Below the pieces are notes generated by a model, which saw only the letters and a program-made list of their open reading frames with translations, was not told where the DNA came from and did not search any database. From DASRJW01 sp035649435 (GTDB lineage Bacteria > Krumholzibacteriota > Krumholzibacteriia > G020349025), in the NCBI GenBank assembly GCA_035649435.1, contig DASRJO010000019.1, positions 1 to 25,717 on the forward strand: 25,717 nt of DNA, in the 5' to 3' direction. The position numbers and the translations under genes were made by a program. Of the stretch, positions 14,218 to 22,997 are shown in pieces (the stretch's first letter is position 1; the number at the start of each line of letters is the position of its first letter).

Positions 14218-16299
14218 TTGAAGACCATGGTGGAACACATCGCCGTGCCCGAAGCGGCTGCTCGTGCCTCGACGACGGTCGTGCTCAAGTACGGCGGGTC
14301 GGTGCAAGAGAATGCAGCGAGCGCCGCGGCATGGGCGCGTGACGTCGCCCTCGTCGTTGCCCGCGGGATGCGGCCGATCGTGGTGCACGGTGGCGGTCCC
14401 GAGCTGAGCCTCTGGATGCAGCGACTCGGGCTCGAGCCGCGCTTCGTCGACGGCCATCGCGTCACGGATGCACTCACCGCCGAACTGGCGGAGATGGTGT
14501 TCGCCGGTCGCATCAACAAACAGATCGTGACTTTGCTCCTGCGCTCCGGTGTGCGCGCCCTCGGGATCTCGGGCTCCGACGCCGGCATGCTCCGCATTCA
14601 CCGCCACCAGCCCGGCGGTGCGGACATCGGTTTCGTCGGTGCAATCGACGCGGTCGATCCGTCGGCGCTGCTGCATCTGATGGACGGCGGCTACGTGCCG
14701 GTCGTCGCACCGACGGCAACGGATGACAATGGCCAAACGCACAACATCAATGCCGATCTGGTGGCCGCGGCCGTGTCGGCCGCCGTCGGCGCGAGCGAGC
14801 TCGTGTTCATGTCTGACGTCCCGGGCTACGTCGACGGCGGAAGCTGCGTCCCGCTCCTCGATGTGCCACGCGTGCAATCCCTGCTCGAAAGCGGTCTCGT
14901 GACCGGTGGCATGCGGCCGAAGTTGGAGGCGGCTTTGCAAGCGCTGCGCTCTGGCGTTCAACGCGTGCGCCTCGTCGATGGCCGATCTCCGCACGTCCTC
15001 GTCGAAGCGTTGTGCGCGCAGTCGAACCCAGGGACTTTGGTCGTTGCCGATGCGACGATCGCCGCCACCCTGCAGCCGATCATCCCCGCATGGTCGGGGA
15101 CCCTCGCAGCGCGCGGCGCCGCGGCCTTGATGGATACATATACACGCGAACCGATCGAGGTCCTGAATGGCAGCGGCTGCCGCGTTTTCGACAGCCAAGG
15201 ACGGAGCTACCTCGACTTCGGCGCAGGTATCGCGGTGAACGCGCTCGGCCACGGGCACCCGGCGCTCAGCCGGGCTCTGCGGAGCGCATCCGGTGGGATG
15301 CTGCACACCAGCAATCTGTACTGGACCGAGCCCATGGTCCGGCTCGCAGAACGCCTGGTGGATGTGACGGGCATGCAGCGCGCCTTCTTCTGCAACTCCG
15401 GCACCGAAGCCGTCGAAGCCGCGATCAAGATGGGGCGCAAGGCGCGACCGGGCCGCTCGCACGTCGTCGTCTTCGCAGGCGCCTTCCATGGCCGCACACT
15501 CGGAGCGCTGTCGGCGACGATGCAGGAGAGCTATCAAGCGCCGTTCAGGCCGCTCCTTGCCGGTTTCACCGCCCTGCCCTTCGGGGATTTCGACGCCGCG
15601 TCCGCCCGCATCGACAGCGACACCGCGCTCGTCCTCGTCGAACCGATCCAGGGCGAAGGCGGCGTGTTACCCGCACCTCCCGGATTCCTGGCGCACCTGC
15701 GCACGTTGTGCGATCGGAGCGGCGCGTTGCTCGTGTGCGACGAAGTGCAAACGGGCGTCGGGCGCACCGGCAGCTTCCTCGCCTGTCAGGCGGAAGGAGT
15801 GTCGCCGGATGCGGTGACCCTGGCCAAAGCCCTGGCGGGGGGCCTGCCTCTGGGTGTGCTGCTGGCACGCGACGCGGGGGCGCGCGCCTTCGGGCGCGGC
15901 GATCACGGCTCGACCTTTGGCGGCGGACCCGCCGTGGCGGCGATGGCGCACGCCGTTCTCGATGTCGTGCTCGAGCCGGAGTTCAACTCGCACGTGCGCG
16001 CGCGAGGCTTGCAGCTCGGGCGAGCGCTGCGGACGCTCGCGGCAGAGCATCCGCGACTGGTCGCCGCCGTGCGCGGGCGCGGGCTCATGTGGGGCTTGGT
16101 GCTGCATGCGCCGCAGGCGCCCGATCTCGTGGCCGCATTGCGCGAATCTGGGCTCCTGGCCTTGCAGGCCGGGAAGAAGGTTCTGCGACTGCTGCCGCCG
16201 CTCGTCATCGAGGCGCACGAGATCGAGAGTGGCTGCGCTCTTCTGGAACGTGGATTGACCCAACTCGCGGTCGGCACTGGCGAGTCAGGAGTCCCGTGA
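14218..16299 (+). CDS. argBD: Fused N-acetylglutamate kinase - acetylornithine aminotransferase (ArgB-ArgD)
   Basis: One uninterrupted frame of about 693 residues encodes two arginine enzymes. Residues about 20-275 are N-acetylglutamate kinase: VLKYGGSV (Lys24), VHGGGPELSLWM, GHRVTDALT, NINADLVAAAV, VTGGMRPKLEAAL. After a linker of about 30 residues, about 305-690 are a class-III PLP aminotransferase: LDFGAGIAVNALGHGHP, FFCNSGTEAVEAAIK, GAFHGRTLGAL, EPIQGEGGV, CDEVQTGVGRTG, PLP-lysine Lys537 in TLAKALAGG. A Met at the domain junction (15130) has no Shine-Dalgarno, so a separate argD start is unlikely. The start is TTG 14218 with AGGAG 9 bases before; GTG 14167, overlapping the argJ stop as GTGA, is the alternative. 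The kinase lacks the long N-terminal helix of arginine-inhibited enzymes, so feedback control by arginine may rest on ArgR instead. Confidence 0.93.
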   Translation: MKTMVEHIAVPEAAARASTTVVLKYGGSVQENAASAAAWARDVALVVARGMRPIVVHGGGPELSLWMQRLGLEPRFVDGHRVTDALTAELAEMVFAGRINKQIVTLLLRSGVRALGISGSDAGMLRIHRHQPGGADIGFVGAIDAVDPSALLHLMDGGYVPVVAPTATDDNGQTHNINADLVAAAVSAAVGASELVFMSDVPGYVDGGSCVPLLDVPRVQSLLESGLVTGGMRPKLEAALQALRSGVQRVRLVDGRSPHVLVEALCAQSNPGTLVVADATIAATLQPIIPAWSGTLAARGAAALMDTYTREPIEVLNGSGCRVFDSQGRSYLDFGAGIAVNALGHGHPALSRALRSASGGMLHTSNLYWTEPMVRLAERLVDVTGMQRAFFCNSGTEAVEAAIKMGRKARPGRSHVVVFAGAFHGRTLGALSATMQESYQAPFRPLLAGFTALPFGDFDAASARIDSDTALVLVEPIQGEGGVLPAPPGFLAHLRTLCDRSGALLVCDEVQTGVGRTGSFLACQAEGVSPDAVTLAKALAGGLPLGVLLARDAGARAFGRGDHGSTFGGGPAVAAMAHAVLDVVLEPEFNSHVRARGLQLGRALRTLAAEHPRLVAAVRGRGLMWGLVLHAPQAPDLVAALRESGLLALQAGKKVLRLLPPLVIEAHEIESGCALLERGLTQLAVGTGESGVP

Positions 16300-16769
16300 G
16301 CGCGATCGACAAGGTACGGCGGCAGTCGGAGCTGATCGCGGTTCTGCGCGAAGAAGTCATCCACAACCAGGAGGACCTGCGCCGGGCTTTGCGGCGGCGG
16401 GGCTTTCGAGTCACGCAAGCGACCTTGTCGCGAGATCTCAAAGAGCTGCGCGTGCCATGTGTGCCGACGGCGAGCGGATATCGCTACGCGCTGCCCGAAA
16501 TGGATGCGATGCCAGTGCCGGCGGCGCCCGCGCGCATGCAAAACGTCGCCGCCGTCGAGGTCACGGGAATCGATGCCAACGAGATGGCCATCATCATTCG
16601 CACCCTCAACGGCCGGGCCCAAGGGGTGGCCGTGTGGCTCGATGGCCAACAGCTGAACGACATGCTGGCGACGATCGCCGGCGACGACACGATTCTGGTG
16701 CTCCCGCGCAGCGTCAAATCCACGGCGCGCTTGAAGCAGGATTTGGCCGCCCTGTTGCAGTTGGACTGA
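16296..16769 (+). CDS. argR: Arginine repressor ArgR
   Basis: 157 residues, family length. The N-terminal winged HTH contains LRRALRRRGFRVTQATLSRDLKELRV, matching the conserved TQATxSRDxKEL recognition motif; in short form VTQATLSRDL. The C-terminal half is the hexamerisation and arginine-binding domain with GIDANEMAIIIRTLNG and the arginine-contacting GDDT motif in TIAGDDTILV. The GTG start at 16296 overlaps the preceding TGA (GTGA), with AGGAG 5 bases before. It should bind the ARG-box-like dyads at the argC promoter when arginine is plentiful, repressing its own operon. Confidence 0.95.
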   Translation: MSAIDKVRRQSELIAVLREEVIHNQEDLRRALRRRGFRVTQATLSRDLKELRVPCVPTASGYRYALPEMDAMPVPAAPARMQNVAAVEVTGIDANEMAIIIRTLNGRAQGVAVWLDGQQLNDMLATIAGDDTILVLPRSVKSTARLKQDLAALLQLD

Positions 16770-16786
16770 CCGAAAAGGAGGGGACA

Positions 16787-18184
16787 ATGCCACGATACGT
16801 GCTCGCCTATTCGGGCGGCCTCGACACCTCGGTGATGCTCAAGTGGTTGCAGGAAACGCACGGGGCCGAGGTCGTGACGTTCACGGCGGACCTGGGACAG
16901 AAGCGCGAGCTCGAAGGCGTGCGGGAGAAAGCGCTGGCCACGGGCGCGAGCCGTGCCGTGGTCGCGGATCTGAGACACGAGTTCATCCACGAGTACGTGT
17001 GGCCGAGCCTGAAAGCAGGAGCGCTCTATCAGGGGATCTATCCGATGGCGACGTCGCTCGGCAGGCCCCTCATCGCCAAGCACGCGGTGCGCGTGGCGCG
17101 CGAGGTCGGCGCCGATGCATTCGTGCACGGCTGCACCGGCAAGGGCAACGATCAGGTGCGACTCGAAATCGGCGTGCGCACCTTGGCGCCCGAGCTGCGC
17201 TGCATGGCGCCGCTGCGCGACTGGGAGCTGCGCTCGCGCGAAGAAGAAATCGAATGGGCGCGGCGCCGCGGCATTCCGGTATCGGCGACCGCAGCCTCGC
17301 CGTATTCGATCGACGAGAACCTCTGGGGTCTGGCGATCGAGGCCGGGGCGCTCGAAGACCCATGGGCCGCACCACCAGACGATTGCTGGCAGCTCACGAC
17401 CGATCCGGCGCGGGCGCCCGAGCGCGGCGAGGAAATCACCATCACCTTCGAGGCGGGAATCCCCGTCGCCCTCGACCACGAGGCGCAGGACGGCGTGCAA
17501 TTGGTGGAGCAGCTGAATCACGTCGCCGGAATGCATGGCGTCGGCAGGCTCGACGTCATCGAGGATCGTCTGGTTGGCATCAAGTCGCGCGAGGTCTATG
17601 AAGCGCCCGCGGCCACGGTGTTGCATGCCGCGCGCGAAGCCCTCGAGCAATTGGTGCTCGACCGCGAGACGCGGCGACTGAAGGCCGTGCTCGGTCAAGA
17701 GCTGGCGCGGCTCGTGTACGACGGTTTGTGGTTCACGCCGCTCTGCGAAGCCATCCGCGCCTTCGTCGACACAGCCACGCAGCCGCTCTCGGGCGAAGTG
17801 CGCATGCGTCTGCACCGGGGCACCGCGGTCGCGGTCGGTCGGAGATCGGCGCAGGCGTTGTACGACCATGCGCTCGCGACCTACGGGAGCGGCGACGCAT
17901 TCGACCATCGCGCCGCCACCGGATTCATCGAGCTCTTCGGGCTCGCGGGACGCACGACGGCCGCGGTGCGGCGCCGCGCACTCGATGTCGCCTCGGCGAA
18001 GTTGGCGGCAGTTCCACACGTCGACGCGTTGGCGCAACTCGCGCCGGCTCCGCATGTCGACGTGTTGACGCAGCTCGCAGCCACGCCGCCTGCCGACGCA
18101 GCAGCGCGTGTCGAGCCGTTGCGGCGTTCCGGACCCGCGTCGCGATCCGCGCGACGCACGGTCACCGGGAGGGCGATGCGGTGA
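16787..18184 (+). CDS. argG: Argininosuccinate synthase with repetitive C-terminal extension
   Basis: 465 residues; the family is usually near 400. It joins citrulline and aspartate using ATP. The catalytic core is complete: ATP-binding LAYSGGLDTSVML, YPMATSLGRPLIAKH, HGCTGKGNDQVRLE, SPYSIDENLWG, and the usual end FIELFGL at about residue 380-386. Thereafter comes an Ala/Pro/Arg-rich tail of about 79 residues, including three 12-residue repeats, that normal ArgG lacks. ATG 16787 has a strong AAGGAGG Shine-Dalgarno; an upstream in-frame ORF (from 16457) is only the shadow of argR. The stop overlaps the argH start (GTGA). Confidence 0.95.
   Translation: MPRYVLAYSGGLDTSVMLKWLQETHGAEVVTFTADLGQKRELEGVREKALATGASRAVVADLRHEFIHEYVWPSLKAGALYQGIYPMATSLGRPLIAKHAVRVAREVGADAFVHGCTGKGNDQVRLEIGVRTLAPELRCMAPLRDWELRSREEEIEWARRRGIPVSATAASPYSIDENLWGLAIEAGALEDPWAAPPDDCWQLTTDPARAPERGEEITITFEAGIPVALDHEAQDGVQLVEQLNHVAGMHGVGRLDVIEDRLVGIKSREVYEAPAATVLHAAREALEQLVLDRETRRLKAVLGQELARLVYDGLWFTPLCEAIRAFVDTATQPLSGEVRMRLHRGTAVAVGRRSAQALYDHALATYGSGDAFDHRAATGFIELFGLAGRTTAAVRRRALDVASAKLAAVPHVDALAQLAPAPHVDVLTQLAATPPADAAARVEPLRRSGPASRSARRTVTGRAMR
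18002..18109 (+). repeat. Three 36-bp tandem repeats encoding a 12-residue motif in the ArgG tail
   Basis: The three units translate to LAAVPHVDALAQ, LAPAPHVDVLTQ and LAATPPADAAAR. Units one and two are most alike, including the PHVD core; the third has diverged. They lie in the C-terminal extension of argG, outside the catalytic core, and end about 75 bases before the stop. Confidence 0.7.
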
Positions 18185-19551
18185 GCGATCTGTGGGGAGG
18201 ACGTTTCCGCGCCGCACTCGATCACGACCTGCGCCGGTTCTCCTCGTCGTTGTCGGTCGATCGCCGGCTCGTGCGCCAGGATCTCGCCTGCAGTCGCGCG
18301 CATGCCGAGGCGCTTGCCGACGCCGGGCTCTTGCCCGCGCCCGATCGGCAGAGCCTGCTGGATGCGATGACCCAGCTCGAGGCCGAGATCGACGACGGGA
18401 CCTTTCCGCCGGACCCAGCGACGGTGGAAGAGCTGCCGGAGGACATTCATTCGGCGATCGAAAACCGACTCGTTGAATTATGCGGCGATGCGGCGCGTCG
18501 GTTGCACGCGGGTCGGAGCCGCAACGACCAAGTCACAACCGACGTGCTGCTGTGGTTGCGCGACGCGTCGGCAGAAGTCGTTTGCTCCGTGCGAGGTGTC
18601 GCGCGCGCTCTCGTCGATCAGGCCGAGCTGCATCGCGACACGGTGATTTATGCCTACACGCACCTGCAACGCGCGCAACCGGTGTCGCTGGCGCATCATC
18701 TGCTGGCACACGTGGAGGCGTTGCGCCGCGATGTCTGTCGCCTCGTCGACGCCGCACGCCGCGCCGATCGTTCGCCGCTCGGTGCGGGTGCCTGCGCCGG
18801 TTCGACGCTTCCGCTCGATCGCGAGGCCACGGCGCGCCGGCTCGGGTTCGCCCGTGTCGCCATCCATTCGATCGATGCGGTCTCCGATCGCGACTGGGCC
18901 ATCGAGTTCGCCGGCGCCTGTGCGCTGGTCATGACGCACTTCTCGCGCTTGGCGGAAGAGCTGGTGCTGTGGTCGACGCCGGAGTTCGGCATGGTGACAC
19001 TCGGCGACTCCTGGTGCACGGGTTCGTCGATGCTGCCGCAGAAACGCAATCCGGACGGAGCGGAGCTCGTGCGCGGCAAGACGGCTCGCGTTCACGCCCG
19101 GTTGTTCGCGCTGCACGAGCTGCTGAAGGGACTGCCGCTCGCGTACAACCGCGACCTGCAGGAGGACAAGGAAGCTTTGTTCGACGTCGCGGACACGACG
19201 CGCGATTGCGCCCGCATGCTGGCGGGAATGCTGGCTGGTGCGCGCTTCCATGCCGCGCGCGTGGTCGGCCCGGACTTCTCCGTGGCGACGGACCTGGCGG
19301 AAGAGCTCGTGCGTCGCGGCGTACCGTTTCGCCGCGCCCACGAGAGCGTGGGCTGCCTGGTGGCCGCATGCGAGGCCGACGGGCGCGGCCTCGAGGCCGC
19401 CACCCAGGACGAGCTGCGGCAGGCTGGCTTGGCCGAAATGGACCGCGCCGCGCTCACCCCAGAGGGGAGCATCGCCGCCAAGCGCACCTTGGGGTCGACC
19501 CACCCCGACGAGGTCGCGCGGGCGCTGGTGGCGGCGCGCTCCTGGGTCTAA
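18181..19551 (+). CDS. argH: Argininosuccinate lyase
   Basis: 456 residues, family length. It splits argininosuccinate into arginine and fumarate, the last step of the pathway. It starts with the canonical (M)SDLWGGRF, contains AGRSRNDQV, YTHLQRAQPVSLAHHLLA and the fumarate-lyase signature GSSMLPQKRNPD with its catalytic Ser. The GTG start overlaps the argG stop (GTGA) and has GGGAGGG upstream, so translation is coupled. A TAA stop follows, 9 bases before the next gene. Confidence 0.96.
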   Translation: MSDLWGGRFRAALDHDLRRFSSSLSVDRRLVRQDLACSRAHAEALADAGLLPAPDRQSLLDAMTQLEAEIDDGTFPPDPATVEELPEDIHSAIENRLVELCGDAARRLHAGRSRNDQVTTDVLLWLRDASAEVVCSVRGVARALVDQAELHRDTVIYAYTHLQRAQPVSLAHHLLAHVEALRRDVCRLVDAARRADRSPLGAGACAGSTLPLDREATARRLGFARVAIHSIDAVSDRDWAIEFAGACALVMTHFSRLAEELVLWSTPEFGMVTLGDSWCTGSSMLPQKRNPDGAELVRGKTARVHARLFALHELLKGLPLAYNRDLQEDKEALFDVADTTRDCARMLAGMLAGARFHAARVVGPDFSVATDLAEELVRRGVPFRRAHESVGCLVAACEADGRGLEAATQDELRQAGLAEMDRAALTPEGSIAAKRTLGSTHPDEVARALVAARSWV

Positions 19552-19560
19552 ATTGAGGCG

Positions 19561-22401
19561 ATGAAACGCATCGCCCGGTTTCTGCCATGCATCCTCGCCA
19601 CGAGAATCTGGCGCGTCGGCATCGCGGTCGGGACCTGTACGCTGATTCTGCATGGCGACGGGCGATCGTTCGCGAACGAGAAAGCGGACTCGGCGCCGCG
19701 CCTCGAGGTCAAGGCCTGGGACGCGAATCTGCTGCCACCGCCCTTCCTCGATACGGACGATCCACGCACGTTTCGCGGTTTCCCGCTCGATTCTATTCCC
19801 GACGCCGATCGCCCGAAGCTGCAAGCGACCTTCACCGCCGATCTTCCCACGATCGATGGACGTGTGGCCGACTGGCCGGTCGTGCGCTGGCACGATCTGC
19901 GTGGCGCCAGCACCCGCGTCCGCGGCACGTTGAACTCCGCCGGTGATGCAGCGCTCGATTTCGCCCTGTTGTGGACGACGCAAGGCCTCGTTCTCGGGGC
20001 CAGACTGCAAGACGACTCGCTCACCACCGGCAGCGTCGATCCGCGCCGCATCGAGAGCGTTCTGCTCTACGTCGGCACCAGCTCGACGGTCGCACAACGC
20101 TACTGGCGCGGGGGCGAACGCGCGCTGCGCATTTGGGCCGATGGCCGCCTCGAAGCATGGACGCGCATGCACAATCGCCGCGTCGTGCTCTTCGATCCCC
20201 AGGCGCTCGGAGCGCGCGGCGCCGCCACCGTGCAGCAAGGCACGGGCCCGAGCGGCAAGGTCGAGTTCGAGCTACTGGTGCCGTGGGAAGTGCTCTTCCC
20301 GGCGCTGCCGCACGAGGCGGCGGGCCTCCTCGTCAACGTGCTCGTCGAAGATGTCGACGCACACAGCGAGAAACTATTGGCATGGGTGACGCGTCCGGCG
20401 ACGGTCGACCGCAAATCGGCATTGGTGGTTGGGTGGGCACGACTTCTGTATGGCGACGGGCCGCCGGATGGAACCTGGCTCGCGGCCATCGGCAGCCGTC
20501 ATCTCGAGCCCGGTGTGCCGTGCGAGTGGTCGCTGCTGCGCTGGGGGCAATCGAAGGCGCCGACGTCACTCGAGGTCGGGGAGCATGGGAAGAAAATGTT
20601 GCGGGTCGCGTTGACACAAACGCCGGCGTTGGTGCGTTACCATGCCGCGCTCCAAGCGCGCACACCATGGCCGAGCGATCGGCGCGTGGAGCTCGACCTC
20701 GGCGTCCCGGGTGCCCCGGTGTGGCGGCACGAGGTCCTGCATCTGGCGCCCACCGCCGCCAGCCTCGAGCGCGGTGCCGGTGAGATCGACGACGAGAAGG
20801 CGCCAAAACGCGTGTTCCCCCGTGCTGCCGATGTCGCTGCTCGCTTGCAAAAGGTCGGCGACAAGATGCAAAAGCTCGGTGAGTGGCGAGAAGCGCGCCA
20901 TACCGAGCGCGGCATTTTGGCCTCACGTGCATCCGCCTGGGCAGCGTTCGAGAATCAGCTGATCGAGGCGCAAGTTCTGCGGGACCTGACACAACCACCG
21001 CGCGATCGGGCTGCGCACGAACGGCTACTCGCAGCCCTGTGGCCTCAGCGCGACGCACGTGGCTTCCCTGTCGGGGTCCCGTTTCTGCGCGGCCACCGTG
21101 CCGTGTCCGATGCCAGCGTGCAGCCGTACGCCGTGTACCTCTCGCGCGCGGCTGCCGCCTCCTCCAAGCCCGTGCCACTGCTCGTCGTGTTGCACGAAGT
21201 CGACGAGGACGAGATGGCGCCCTTCGACCCAGCGCTTCTGGCGGCGGTGGAGTCGCGTGGGTGGGTCGCGATCAGCCCCTATGCACGCGGCAACCTCGGA
21301 TTTCAGCTGGCCGGTGAGCGCGATGTGGTCGACATCCTGCAGCAGTCGCTGCAGGACCTGCCGGTCGATGCGAAACGTGTGTATGTCACCGGCTTCGGCA
21401 TGGGTGCGTCAGGCGCCTGGCTGCTGAGTGTGCGGCACGCGCATCTCTTCGCCGCGGCGGCGATCGTCTCGGGCTATGGCGACATGGATCAACCCGGTCT
21501 GTTCCAAGCATTGTCCTACGCGCCGGAAGAGTTGTTCTACTACGAGACGATGAATCCGGCGCGATTGCTGCGGCCCGAAGTGCGCACCGCCTACCGCATC
21601 GTGCACGCCGATCAGGATCCAGTGATTTCGGTCGTGCACGCCCGGCTCATGGCGGCACACTTGGTCGAATACGGTCTCGTCCACGAGCTCGAAGTCGTAC
21701 CCACCGCCGAGCCGGGTCGCTTGCTGTTCGCTCGCGAGCTGAGCAAGAATCTGGACTTCATGGCGGCGCACAAGAGCGAGACGCCGAGCGCGCCAGAGCC
21801 GGCCTGGTTCGGCGGCACCGGCGGCCCGATCGCCACCGTGTTTTCGCGCGCGCCGTTCGTGGTCGTGCATGGCACGCGCGCCCTGACAGTCCCGGCCATC
21901 ATCGCCGGCGCCGATTCAACAGCCCAGCGCGCTGTCACGGGGCCCGAAGCCGATGCCCGTGCGGCCGAGCACTTCGCGTTGGAGTGGGCGGCGCTGTTCG
22001 CAGGCAAGGCGCGTGTTCTGGCCGACAACCGCGTCGACGCCACGTTGCAATCGACGACGAACCTGGTGCTGGTGGGTGATCCGCGCACGAATCGCGTGCT
22101 GGAGTCCGTGGCGTCACAGCTGCCCGTGCGTTACGACGGCGATACATTCACCGTCGACGGCAAGTCGTGGAACTTCCGCGATGCCGGCATTCTATTCGCT
22201 GTCGGGCATCCGACCGTCGACGGCCGAACGCTCGTCGTCGCCTCGGGGATGGTCGATCGCATCGGGGGATTCGCACGTTCACCGCTCAAACTCGGCGCCG
22301 ACTACGTCGTGGTCAACGACCAGCGCCAATTGCTGGCCATCGGCCATTTCCGCGGCCTGGGCGCCACCCGCTCCGTCGGCCCGCCGGGCGATTCGCGCTA
22401 A
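19561..22401 (+). CDS. Large exported protein: CBM9/DOMON-like N terminus plus degenerate alpha/beta-hydrolase
   Basis: 946 residues, starting 9 bases behind argH with a weak GAGG Shine-Dalgarno, hence probably in the same transcript. The N terminus has a basic start and hydrophobic stretch (about 15-33) that could be a signal sequence. Residues about 90-300 resemble a CBM9/DOMON-type carbohydrate-binding domain (TIDGRVADWPVV, FALLWTTQGLVLGARLQDD, VEFELLVPW). Residues about 535-730 follow the esterase/prolyl-oligopeptidase-like alpha/beta-hydrolase (PLLVVLHEVDEDE, RVYVTGFGMGASGAW, HADQDPVISVVHARLM). The nucleophile elbow, normally GxSMGG, reads GFGMGA with Gly613 in the Ser position. The region where the catalytic His is expected (about 714-720, VPTAEPGR) has none; Asp686 is in place. 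It is therefore probably catalytically dead or uses an unusual mechanism. The C-terminal 200 residues resemble the accessory domain found behind such hydrolases. Confidence 0.8.
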   Translation: MKRIARFLPCILATRIWRVGIAVGTCTLILHGDGRSFANEKADSAPRLEVKAWDANLLPPPFLDTDDPRTFRGFPLDSIPDADRPKLQATFTADLPTIDGRVADWPVVRWHDLRGASTRVRGTLNSAGDAALDFALLWTTQGLVLGARLQDDSLTTGSVDPRRIESVLLYVGTSSTVAQRYWRGGERALRIWADGRLEAWTRMHNRRVVLFDPQALGARGAATVQQGTGPSGKVEFELLVPWEVLFPALPHEAAGLLVNVLVEDVDAHSEKLLAWVTRPATVDRKSALVVGWARLLYGDGPPDGTWLAAIGSRHLEPGVPCEWSLLRWGQSKAPTSLEVGEHGKKMLRVALTQTPALVRYHAALQARTPWPSDRRVELDLGVPGAPVWRHEVLHLAPTAASLERGAGEIDDEKAPKRVFPRAADVAARLQKVGDKMQKLGEWREARHTERGILASRASAWAAFENQLIEAQVLRDLTQPPRDRAAHERLLAALWPQRDARGFPVGVPFLRGHRAVSDASVQPYAVYLSRAAAASSKPVPLLVVLHEVDEDEMAPFDPALLAAVESRGWVAISPYARGNLGFQLAGERDVVDILQQSLQDLPVDAKRVYVTGFGMGASGAWLLSVRHAHLFAAAAIVSGYGDMDQPGLFQALSYAPEELFYYETMNPARLLRPEVRTAYRIVHADQDPVISVVHARLMAAHLVEYGLVHELEVVPTAEPGRLLFARELSKNLDFMAAHKSETPSAPEPAWFGGTGGPIATVFSRAPFVVVHGTRALTVPAIIAGADSTAQRAVTGPEADARAAEHFALEWAALFAGKARVLADNRVDATLQSTTNLVLVGDPRTNRVLESVASQLPVRYDGDTFTVDGKSWNFRDAGILFAVGHPTVDGRTLVVASGMVDRIGGFARSPLKLGADYVVVNDQRQLLAIGHFRGLGATRSVGPPGDSR

Positions 22402-22453
22402 AAAACGGACTGTCGAGCAGGCGCGAGCTCACGGAACGCGGGACCCGCGCGAG

Positions 22454-22975
22454 TCAGCGCAGGCGGCGTTCGGCGAGGAGCAGGGCGCACATGGACTTGG
22501 CGTCGCGCAGCTCGCCGCGCGTGCACATCTCGATGGCGCGCGACAAGGGAACGGGCTCGACGGTGAGCAGCTCATCGGCGTCCAGCGCCTGCGAGGTGGG
22601 CTCGAGATCGCGTGCCAGGTACAGGTGGATGACTTCATCGGTGAAGCCCGGTGTGGTGAAGATGCTGCCGAGCAGATCGAGACGGCCGGCGCGAACGCCC
22701 GCTTCCTCGATGAGCTCGCGCGCCGCACAGTGCTCCGGTGCTTCGCCGGGTTGCAAGGTCCCGGCGGGGACTTCGTAGATGAAGCCGCCGGCGGCGTGCC
22801 GGTACTGGCGGATGAGCAATACGTTCCCTTCGGTGTCGACGGGCACGATGGCCGCGGCGCCGGGATGGCGCACCATTTCGAGCTGCACCGGGTGGCCGTT
22901 GGGGAGCGCGAAGGATTCCCGCACCAGGTGCACGACGCGCCCACGATAGATTTCTTCGATCTTCACCTCGGGCAT
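22454..22975 (-). CDS. Nudix hydrolase, ADP-ribose pyrophosphatase type
   Basis: 173 residues. The Nudix box is complete (G-x5-E-x7-RE-x-x-EE-x-G): GTLQPGEAPEHCAARELIEEAGV. The context PVQLEMVRHPGAAAIVP, VLLIRQYRH and IYEVPAGTL before it, and FTTPGFTDEVIHLYLA after it, is typical of ADP-ribose/ADP-sugar pyrophosphatases (NudF type). These split ADP-ribose into AMP and ribose 5-phosphate and remove a reactive NAD-derived metabolite. ATG 22975 has GGAGA 7 bases before and begins the conserved region; the longer frame to 23467 is the shadow of the neighbouring gene. It is last gene of a three-gene operon, 22 bases behind the NFACT gene. Confidence 0.92.
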   Translation of the reverse strand: MPEVKIEEIYRGRVVHLVRESFALPNGHPVQLEMVRHPGAAAIVPVDTEGNVLLIRQYRHAAGGFIYEVPAGTLQPGEAPEHCAARELIEEAGVRAGRLDLLGSIFTTPGFTDEVIHLYLARDLEPTSQALDADELLTVEPVPLSRAIEMCTRGELRDAKSMCALLLAERRLR

Positions 22976-22997
22976 CGTTTCTCCAATCGTGATGGAA

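Noticed and set aside
15130..15132. ATG at the ArgB/ArgD junction as a separate argD start
   Set aside because: No Shine-Dalgarno upstream and the frame continues unbroken from ArgB; internal initiation cannot be excluded but is not supported.
18478..20238. 586-codon minus-strand ORF
   Set aside because: Antisense to argH and the following gene; no recognisable domain.
22437..22449. CGCGG-GAC-CCGCG hairpin between the convergent hydrolase-like and Nudix genes as a terminator
   Set aside because: Only 5 bp, no T-tract, and such short GC palindromes are expected by chance in this composition.
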